This document shows, one piece after another, positions 5,741-10,198 of a stretch of 10,198 bases of DNA. Positions within the stretch are counted from its first letter, which is position 1; every line of letters begins with the position of its first letter. The translations under genes were made by a program, and so were the position numbers. The stretch spans positions 1-10,198 of the forward strand of contig QHZC01000228.1 of the NCBI GenBank assembly GCA_003224515.1, read 5' to 3'. This DNA is from Acidobacteriota bacterium (GTDB lineage Bacteria; Acidobacteriota; Terriglobia; Acidiferrales; UBA7541). The notes beneath the pieces are model-generated. The model made no database searches and had not been told where the DNA came from. It saw only the letters and a list, made by a program, of their open reading frames with translations.

Positions 5741-6107
5741 CCTTCCTCCTTGGAATGGAATCCGGCCCGATATCTTTTGACGCTTCGATTCTGAGCTCGG
5801 CACGTTCCTTGACCCGGCTTAATTGATGACGCCAGTATCGTGCGAACGTTTCCGTCCACTCGTGGATCGGCCGGATGGCCTCCGCATCCGTGCGATAAAA
5901 CATTCGCCGCCCGTCCCGTCGTACATTGACGAGCCCGACTTGCAGCAACACACGCAAGTGCTTCGATACCGACGGCTGCTCCATCCCCAGCAAGTCCACA
6001 ATCTCTCCCACCGGCCGTTCCTGGAGCGCGATGAAGTTCAAAATCTCTCGCCGGCGTGGCTCGGCCACCGCATTGAAAGCATCCGAAGTTGTCGCCGCTC
6101 GTGCCAT
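5715..6107 (-). CDS. ArsR/SmtB-fold winged-helix transcriptional repressor
   Basis: This 130-residue regulator starts MARAATTSDAFNAVAEPRRR, the usual N-terminal helix with the EPRRREIL motif. The helix-turn-helix is at about 33-55 (VGEIVDLLGMEQPSVSKHLR) and the beta wing at 61-72 (VRRDGRRMFYRT). The C-terminal helix IHEWTETFARYWRHQL is typical of ArsR proteins encoded next to AHSA1/SRPBCC genes. It has no cysteine at all, so it lacks the CxC metal site of true ArsR/CadC sensors and probably answers to another ligand or to redox or protein contacts. There is no SD before ATG 6107, and the predicted transcription start falls on or next to the ATG, suggesting leaderless translation. The tail from about 108 is polar and probably disordered. 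As first gene of the cluster it likely represses its own promoter. Confidence 0.92.
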   Translation of the reverse strand: MARAATTSDAFNAVAEPRRREILNFIALQERPVGEIVDLLGMEQPSVSKHLRVLLQVGLVNVRRDGRRMFYRTDAEAIRPIHEWTETFARYWRHQLSRVKERAELRIEASKDIGPDSIPRRKDDFDGNKN

Positions 6108-6114
6108 AGGTTTG

Positions 6115-6144
6115 ACAATACATTCCTATATGGGAATATGTCAA
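6115..6144 (-). promoter_or_regulatory. Promoter of the ArsR-SRPBCC-DinB cluster
   Basis: On the minus strand TTGACA (6144-6139) is a perfect -35 box. After 18 nt comes TATTGT (6120-6115), which matches the -10 consensus at 4 of 6 positions. Only 7 nt separate the -10 box from the A of ATG 6107, so transcription should begin at or next to the start codon. Confidence 0.6.
6122..6137. promoter_or_regulatory. Probable ArsR-family operator dyad
   Basis: ATTCC (6122-6126) and GGAAT (6133-6137) form an inverted repeat with a 6-nt centre, placed exactly in the spacer between the -35 and -10 boxes. Around it TTGACA (6112-6117) and TGTCAA (6139-6144) form a second inverted pair whose axis is offset by 1.5 bp. 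A bound repressor here would block RNA polymerase, as ArsR-family proteins commonly do at their own promoters. Confidence 0.5.
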
Positions 6145-6413
6145 GCACTTTTTTTGCTCCCCCTGCCCCTCCCTCGCCTCCCCCCGACCATGCACAGGCC
6201 GGGCGGAATTCATCCCGACTCGCTCGGGACCCCGGCCTCCTATTTCTTCCCGCCTTGCCTTTGTAGGGCTTGCCCGGCCCGATCTGCGCGTCGGTACGAC
6301 AAGCCCGCCTGCGCACCTGGGGACCCTTCTAACGCGAATTCTGCGGGATGAATCTCTCTTGCTCATTGGTTTGAGCGCACGTCGTCAGGCTCGGCTATTG
6401 TTCGAATTCAAGG
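6145..6413. other. Non-coding gap between the divergent ArsR and hydrolase genes
   Basis: The whole gap between the ArsR start (6107) and the hydrolase start (6460) is about 350 bp. The ends hold the ArsR promoter/operator and the hydrolase promoter. The middle is C-rich on the plus strand (runs such as CCCCCTGCCCCTCCC near 6159-6173) and has open frames on both strands that look like chance, with no SD and odd composition. I see no RNA gene or further hairpin with a T run in it. Confidence 0.5.
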
Positions 6414-6422
6414 TGTTATACT
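6414..6422 (+). promoter_or_regulatory. Extended -10 promoter candidate for the cysteine hydrolase
   Basis: TGTTATACT fits the extended -10 pattern TGnTATAAT with one mismatch (TATACT, 6417-6422). No good -35 is seen at 16-18 nt, which is normal for extended -10 promoters. Transcription would start near 6429, about 30 nt before ATG 6460, leaving room for GGGAGG at 6448-6453. Confidence 0.4.
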
Positions 6423-6459
6423 GCCCGGCAAGAATCCCCGCAAATCAGGGAGGTGCGTC

Positions 6460-7170
6460 ATGCTCCTCGATGCTCACCCTGAGCCTATCGCCTTCGAGCC
6501 CGCAGAAACCGCGCTGCTCGTGATCGACATGCAAAACGACTTTGGGACCAAAGGCGGAATGTTCGATCGCGCCGGAATCGACATCTCCCAGATTCAAAAA
6601 GCCGTTGCCGTCACCGCGAGGGTTATTGCCGCCGCCCGCAAGGCGGGCATACCAGTCCTCTACCTGAAGATGGGGTTTCTTCCCGACCTTTCCGACGCCG
6701 GACCTCCTGATTCTCCAAACTGGATAAGGCACACAATGATGCACTTCGGAAAGGCGGTTCGAGCACCCGATGGAACGGAAAGTCGGATCCTAATCCGTGA
6801 CACGTGGAATACGGAGATCGTGACCGAACTCAAGCCGCAACCGGGTGATATGGTTATTTGGAAATCCCGGTTCAGCGGCTTTTATCAAACCGAGTTGGAT
6901 AGCGTCCTCAAGCGCCAGAACGCCAAAGTTCTGGTCTTCACGGGATGCACTACGTCCGTGTGCGTGGAGTCCACCATCAGGGACGCGACCTTCAGAGACT
7001 ACTCACCCGTGCTGCTCAGGGACTGCACCGCCGAGCCCATCGGCCACAATCTGCCGACTACTAACCACCAAGCATCGCTCTTGCTGATCGAAGCCTTGTT
7101 TGGCTGGGTTTCACACTCCGACCATCTCTTAAAGGCGCTCGAGGCCCGGCCTGCCGCGGTCGCAAAGTAA
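6460..7170 (+). CDS. Isochorismatase-family cysteine hydrolase, RutB-like
   Basis: This 236-residue protein carries the full catalytic set of the cysteine hydrolase family: Asp23 (LLVIDMQNDFG), Lys135 (MVIWKSRFSGFYQT) and nucleophile Cys168 (FTGCTTSVCVEST). Start, spacing and several stretches follow RutB, the ureidoacrylate/peroxyureidoacrylate amidohydrolase of pyrimidine breakdown: an EPIAFEP opening, PGD before the lysine, SGF-x2-T-x-LDS, and the FGWVS end. Enzymes of this branch cleave ureido or amide bonds, releasing carbamate or ammonia; biuret- and N-carbamoyl hydrolases are close alternatives. It is cytoplasmic, of normal length, and GGGAGG (6448-6453) is 6 nt before ATG. No rutA, rutC, rutD or pyrimidine transporter gene is in the window, so the pyrimidine role is only inferred. 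The gene is monocistronic and converges on the beta-lactamase-family gene, with 25 bp between stops. Confidence 0.88.
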   Translation: MLLDAHPEPIAFEPAETALLVIDMQNDFGTKGGMFDRAGIDISQIQKAVAVTARVIAAARKAGIPVLYLKMGFLPDLSDAGPPDSPNWIRHTMMHFGKAVRAPDGTESRILIRDTWNTEIVTELKPQPGDMVIWKSRFSGFYQTELDSVLKRQNAKVLVFTGCTTSVCVESTIRDATFRDYSPVLLRDCTAEPIGHNLPTTNHQASLLLIEALFGWVSHSDHLLKALEARPAAVAK

Positions 7171-7195
7171 GCCTAACGCGATCGCCTGCCCGCCC

Positions 7196-8986
7196 TTACT
7201 GCCGCGAGAAGTCGAATTCGCCGGATGGGTCGCGCTCCTTCAGAGCGGTTACCTTGCCGTTTTCCATGACGAACTCATAAATATTATCTGCGAATTGCGG
7301 AGTCCTGAACTTCAGCCCTTTGATGGGAATCAGCTTGACGGGAGGTCCCCCCGGGAAAGCGAGTGAAAGACCGGCTCCGGGCTGATAGAGAACTTCAAAT
7401 TTGACCTTGGTTGGAGTGACGTACACGCCTGCGAGTTTTTCTAGAAGCGCCGGGGCCAACGTATCGGGCTTGCGCGTGAAAACGACTTCGGCCTGGTCCA
7501 GTGATATCACCGCGCTATCAATGTCTCCTTGCGGGTTGGTCCGGAAATTAAGAGAGAACTTGCCATATTGTTCGTCATCCGGGGTGTCAAACCGGTCGTA
7601 ATGGAAATGGCTCATTGGAAACTGGAACTCGTGAAAACTAAATTGCAGCGCGTCAGGCTTGGACGCGATTTTAAGAATGCCGTAAGCCGCATTTTCATAG
7701 TCGCCGGCGTAGTCGGCAAGCGCGTGGGACGGTTTGGTGTTCAGAATGCGGTCGGCGCCGGCTTTGGCCCGTGCTTCCGTGCCCGCTTTCTTGCCAGCGA
7801 GCCGCTGTTGAAGCCGGCGCTGGCTCCACGGCGTCTGGTCCATCCCAAGAAGCCGCTCATACACGTTGTAACTGACGATGTTGTACAACGGGGCGCTATG
7901 ATCGCTGATCACGAGAACGATTACACCGATCTTGTCGTTGGGTAGGAAGGAAACCTGCGAGTGGAAGCCGGGGAGGTCGCCGCCATGAAAGGTCATCAGG
8001 TGCCCGCGATACGCGGCGGTCTGCCGACCCATGCCGTAGGCCGGGTTGAGCAGCTCCCAAAATCCTTGCGATTCCCCAAGGGTGTTTGGCAAACCAATGG
8101 CCGGTTGCAGCGTGGCTTTCAGCACATTTGCCGGCAGCACCTGTTTGCCGTCGTATTTTCCGTCGTTCATGAGCGCGATCAGCCAGTACGACAGCTCATC
8201 GATATTGGAAATGATGGCGCCCGCCGGAGCGACGCCCTCGGTGTCTTCATAGTAAGGAATTTTGTACAGCTCGAACGAGTCGCGCTTTTCCTTGTAAGGC
8301 ACACCGTGGTCCGGATGCTGGGTCATATCGGAAATGGTGAAGGTGGTGGTGTTCATGTCCAGCGGTGTGAAAATCCTCTCGCGCACGAACTGCTCCCAGG
8401 TTTTCCCGGATTTCAGTTCGATGATGCTGCCGGCGGCAGCGTACATGAGGTTGTTATAGAGGAAGGTTTCGCGCATCGGCTGCTGCGGTTCGAGATACTT
8501 TAGCTTCTCGAACAGTTCCTTCCTCGTGAAAGGCGATTTGAACCAGATCGAGTCGTGCCGCGTCACGCCCGTGCGGTGGGACAACATGTCGCGCAAAGTC
8601 ACGTTGTTGTTGAGCTGGTCGTTGTCCCAAGTCAGCTTTCCTTCCTCGACCAGCATGCCCGCAGAAACAGCGGTGAACAGTTTTGAGTTTGAGGCGATCT
8701 GGCAGAGCGTCGCTGGCGTGAAGGGCAGCTTCTTCTCGTAGTCGCGATAGCCGTAGCCCTTAGCGAAAACCAGTTTGTCGTTAACCACGATTCCCACGCC
8801 AATCCCTGGGGTGTTCCAATCCTTTAGAACTTGCTCCATGTAGGAGTCAAAGCCACTCAGCTTGGTGGTGATGTCAGGCGCCTGGGCGCGGGCGCCGGGC
8901 CGAAAGGCCATCAGCAACAGCGCCAATGTGAACAGGAGGAACGCGGAAACAAGCTGGCTGGAGCGTCGTTTGCTATCGAAGAACAT
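7196..8986 (-). CDS. Exported serine hydrolase of the beta-lactamase / penicillin-binding-protein family with DUF3471-type tail
   Basis: This 596-residue protein has a signal peptide (about 1-35; hydrophobic core SAFLLFTLALLLMAF, likely cut after ARAQA). The class C-like catalytic domain covers about 44-385: S99-N-S-K102 (the SxxK nucleophile motif), Y177-N-N179 (YxN) and H334-G-G336 (the KTG equivalent). Residues about 418-505 resemble DUF3471 (HALADYAGDYENAAYGILKI), and 510-596 form a further beta-rich segment opening LEKLAGVYVTP, perhaps a second copy. Such proteins act outside the cytoplasm as esterases, D-amino peptidases or DD-carboxypeptidase-like enzymes; most are not antibiotic resistance enzymes. 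GAGGAG is 11 nt before ATG 8986, a long spacing. The gene stands alone with its own promoter candidate. The family is firm; the substrate is unknown. Confidence 0.9.
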   Translation of the reverse strand: MFFDSKRRSSQLVSAFLLFTLALLLMAFRPGARAQAPDITTKLSGFDSYMEQVLKDWNTPGIGVGIVVNDKLVFAKGYGYRDYEKKLPFTPATLCQIASNSKLFTAVSAGMLVEEGKLTWDNDQLNNNVTLRDMLSHRTGVTRHDSIWFKSPFTRKELFEKLKYLEPQQPMRETFLYNNLMYAAAGSIIELKSGKTWEQFVRERIFTPLDMNTTTFTISDMTQHPDHGVPYKEKRDSFELYKIPYYEDTEGVAPAGAIISNIDELSYWLIALMNDGKYDGKQVLPANVLKATLQPAIGLPNTLGESQGFWELLNPAYGMGRQTAAYRGHLMTFHGGDLPGFHSQVSFLPNDKIGVIVLVISDHSAPLYNIVSYNVYERLLGMDQTPWSQRRLQQRLAGKKAGTEARAKAGADRILNTKPSHALADYAGDYENAAYGILKIASKPDALQFSFHEFQFPMSHFHYDRFDTPDDEQYGKFSLNFRTNPQGDIDSAVISLDQAEVVFTRKPDTLAPALLEKLAGVYVTPTKVKFEVLYQPGAGLSLAFPGGPPVKLIPIKGLKFRTPQFADNIYEFVMENGKVTALKERDPSGEFDFSRQ

Positions 8987-9033
8987 GAGGCTGAAATCTC
9001 CTCTCTAGATGGTCCATGGGGAAATGCCCAAGC

Positions 9034-9061
9034 ATTGTATAGCCGCATCGCCGTTTCGCAA
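9034..9061 (-). promoter_or_regulatory. Promoter candidate for the beta-lactamase-family gene
   Basis: On the minus strand TTGCGA (9061-9056) and TACAAT (9039-9034) are 16 nt apart, with 4 of 6 and 5 of 6 consensus matches. Transcription would start near 9027, giving a leader of about 40 nt. The rest of the 248-bp gap (8987-9234) shows no convincing gene on either strand. Confidence 0.4.
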
Positions 9062-9234
9062 GGTCGAAAGAGCCGCGCCAAAGACGACGGTGTGAACTCC
9101 AGAGTCTCCATCGTTCAGGCGCTGTTCCCCCGGCATCCACCTCCAACAAGGCTGCCCTGGCCTTGCCGGCAGGCCCCGGTGTTTGAGGGCAGGGCTTTTT
9201 CTTTGGCCGGGCGCGTTTTTCCGTTCCCGTCAGG

Positions 9235-9633
9235 CTATGCGGTGGGATCAGCAAGAGAATTGCGCAAGAGTCCGAGAAACGGTTTGTCTCGATTCTTGAG
9301 CTTTTCTTCGAGCCGGGCGGTGCAGTCGCAATCGCCGCAGGCCCACGGCTCAGTGCCATTCTCGTCGCGGCATTTGCGGCGGTCGTGAGCGTCCTGCACT
9401 TTCACCAGTTCGAAAAACTCTTCCCAGTAAGGCCGCTCTTCCTCGAGCGGCGTGAGGCAATAACACACTTCCACCCACCGCACTGTCTTGTCGGCGCAAA
9501 CCCTGGCCTCATTCATGTTGCGCAGGTATTCGTTCCCCGCGACCGATCCTTGGCCTAACGTGCCGCGCTCGATCGCTTCCAGCAACCCCCGCTGGCAACC
9601 ATCTTTCACTCGCGCTCGCACCAGGTATCGCAT
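9235..9633 (-). CDS. Conserved hypothetical cysteine-rich protein
   Basis: This 132-residue protein begins MRYLVRARVKDGCQRGLLEA, with the look of a small ferredoxin-like alpha/beta domain (beta strand, then helix). It continues with GSVAGNEYLRNMNEARV, WVEVCYCLTPLEEERPYWEE and FFELVKVQDAHDRRKCRDEN. It has eight cysteines: 13, 46, 57, 59, 88, 99, 102 and 104. The cluster C88...C99-x2-C102-x-C104 (WACGDCDC) with His83 nearby could bind zinc or an Fe-S cluster. I recall similar uncharacterised proteins in other bacteria, including cyanobacteria, but no named family. The only SD-like sequence, GGGAGG near 9650, is about 13 nt before ATG 9633, so translation initiation may be weak. It has no signal peptide or membrane helix. 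It is followed by a 248-bp gap with no clear terminator. Confidence 0.75.
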   Translation of the reverse strand: MRYLVRARVKDGCQRGLLEAIERGTLGQGSVAGNEYLRNMNEARVCADKTVRWVEVCYCLTPLEEERPYWEEFFELVKVQDAHDRRKCRDENGTEPWACGDCDCTARLEEKLKNRDKPFLGLLRNSLADPTA

Positions 9634-9771
9634 ACTTTATGGATGACCTCCCAGGCTTGGCCGTTACACGCCCAAGTCTAACCGGAAGTCTTTACAACAC
9701 GGCTATCGCCTCGCTCGGTAAGCAGTCAATCCCGAGACGCGTCGGGGACTCAATCCTCTTGGTTCGAATCG

Positions 9772-10198
9772 TCAATGGCCAGCGGCCATTTTGTTCACGA
9801 ACGGCTGCACATTGCTCTCAGGTAGGAGGTCATTCTGCAGGTAAGCGGTCACCGCTGGCGTCAAAATCCGGCGAGACCAAGTCGCCTTGGTGGAACGTTC
9901 CCGCCAATCTGGGTCGGTCCAATACTCAACCGTCCATCGAAAAGGTTTTCCAACTTTGCTACAGACCTTCAATCTAGCGTGATTCGAAAGCCCGAGGAAA
10001 AAACAACTGAGCGCTTCCTCCAACGAGTAAAAGTCTTCATGCCAGCCGCCATAAGTCACGCTGTAATGGTTCTCCCAAATTTGCTCGATGATGACTTCGA
10101 ATCCTTCGGGAGAACCGGGAAGCACGCGAACAGAATCTTTTCCTTGCTCATACTGCGCCAAGGGGCACTTCTGCAAAACTTTGAGGATTTCGTCGATC
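9772..10198 (-). CDS. Hypothetical protein, 5' end beyond the right edge
   Basis: The frame is open to the window's right edge, and the first visible residues IDEILKVLQKCPLAQYEQGK read as natural protein, so the true start is probably outside. A TTG at 10176 is the only start-type codon near the edge and has no clear SD. The visible 141 residues include FEVIIEQIWENHYSVTYGGW and HEDFYSLEEALSCFFLGLSN, then GKPFRWTVEYWTDPDWRERS, with many aromatics and an alpha/beta pattern; it is probably a soluble protein. I do not recognise the family. The stop TGA (9774-9772) overlaps a 7-bp hairpin (AATGGCC/GGCCATT, 9774-9790) that is followed by TTTT only on the plus strand, so it is not a terminator for this gene. 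The gap to the next minus-strand gene is 138 bp. Confidence 0.65.
   Translation of the reverse strand, partial: IDEILKVLQKCPLAQYEQGKDSVRVLPGSPEGFEVIIEQIWENHYSVTYGGWHEDFYSLEEALSCFFLGLSNHARLKVCSKVGKPFRWTVEYWTDPDWRERSTKATWSRRILTPAVTAYLQNDLLPESNVQPFVNKMAAGH

Noticed and set aside
7166..7200. AGTAAG/CTTACT inverted repeat between convergent genes as a terminator
   Set aside because: Six pairs around a 23-nt loop without a T run is too weak; the enclosed GCGATCGC palindrome is probably chance.
8973..9359. 128-residue minus-strand frame upstream of the beta-lactamase-family gene
   Set aside because: It overlaps the hypothetical gene ending at 9235 and the promoter region, and has no protein-like motif or SD.
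9700..9780. Possible tRNA, because GGTTCGAATC (9760-9769) looks like a T-loop
   Set aside because: The five bases on each side do not pair into a T stem, and no matching acceptor, D or anticodon arms could be laid out on either strand.
9774..9790. AATGGCC/GGCCATT hairpin as a terminator
   Set aside because: The T run is only on the plus strand, where no gene ends; on the minus strand it overlaps the end of the coding sequence and lacks a T run.
9639..9977. 112-residue plus-strand frame
   Set aside because: It is antisense to the minus-strand gene ending at 9772, lacks an SD and domain-like features, and its composition looks like a shadow.

Overview
The window looks like chromosomal DNA from an acidobacterium, probably a soil lineage near Solibacter/Bryobacter/Koribacter. 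The evidence is a divergent pair of genes for the 'VWFA-related Acidobacterial domain' family, moderately high GC, a secreted beta-lactamase-fold hydrolase with a DUF3471-type tail, and an ArsR/AHSA1/DinB/DUF899 cluster typical of soil bacteria. I see no CRISPR array, insertion sequence, rRNA, or tRNA gene with a proper fold.

Layout. 1-198 is the C-terminal tail of a RecB/Cas4-like PD-(D/E)XK nuclease with its Fe-S-type cysteine cluster. 260-618 is a DUF2834 membrane-protein gene that needs two frame changes to be read whole. 648-848 (minus) holds a tiny lysine-rich reading frame with a strong Shine-Dalgarno (SD) sequence, a promoter-like sequence and a perfect 12-bp terminator hairpin. It may instead be the end of a frameshifted small protein. 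878-1972 (minus) and 2113-3081 (plus) are two divergent exported VWFA-related proteins separated by 140 bp.

From 6107 down to 3139, all on the minus strand, is a compact cluster: ArsR-type repressor, SRPBCC/AHSA1 protein, DinB-fold protein (joined in frame to a small CPFC membrane peptide), an acidobacterial hypothetical protein, and a DUF899 thioredoxin-like protein. Its promoter carries a dyad between the -35 and -10 boxes, and the predicted transcription start falls on the ArsR start codon. The likely picture is an autoregulated operon for handling small molecules or thiols; the substrate is not known.

6460-7170 (plus) encodes a RutB-like cysteine hydrolase with its own promoter and no other rut genes nearby. 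It converges on 7196-8986 (minus), a large exported serine beta-lactamase-family hydrolase. Two minus-strand hypothetical genes close the window: a cysteine-rich 132-residue protein and a protein that runs off the right edge.

The main points of interest are the three apparent single-base frame changes clustered in 260-841, the degraded MIDAS in one of the two VWFA proteins, the in-frame CPFC-DinB junction with two ribosome binding sites, and the probably leaderless ArsR transcript with its operator.
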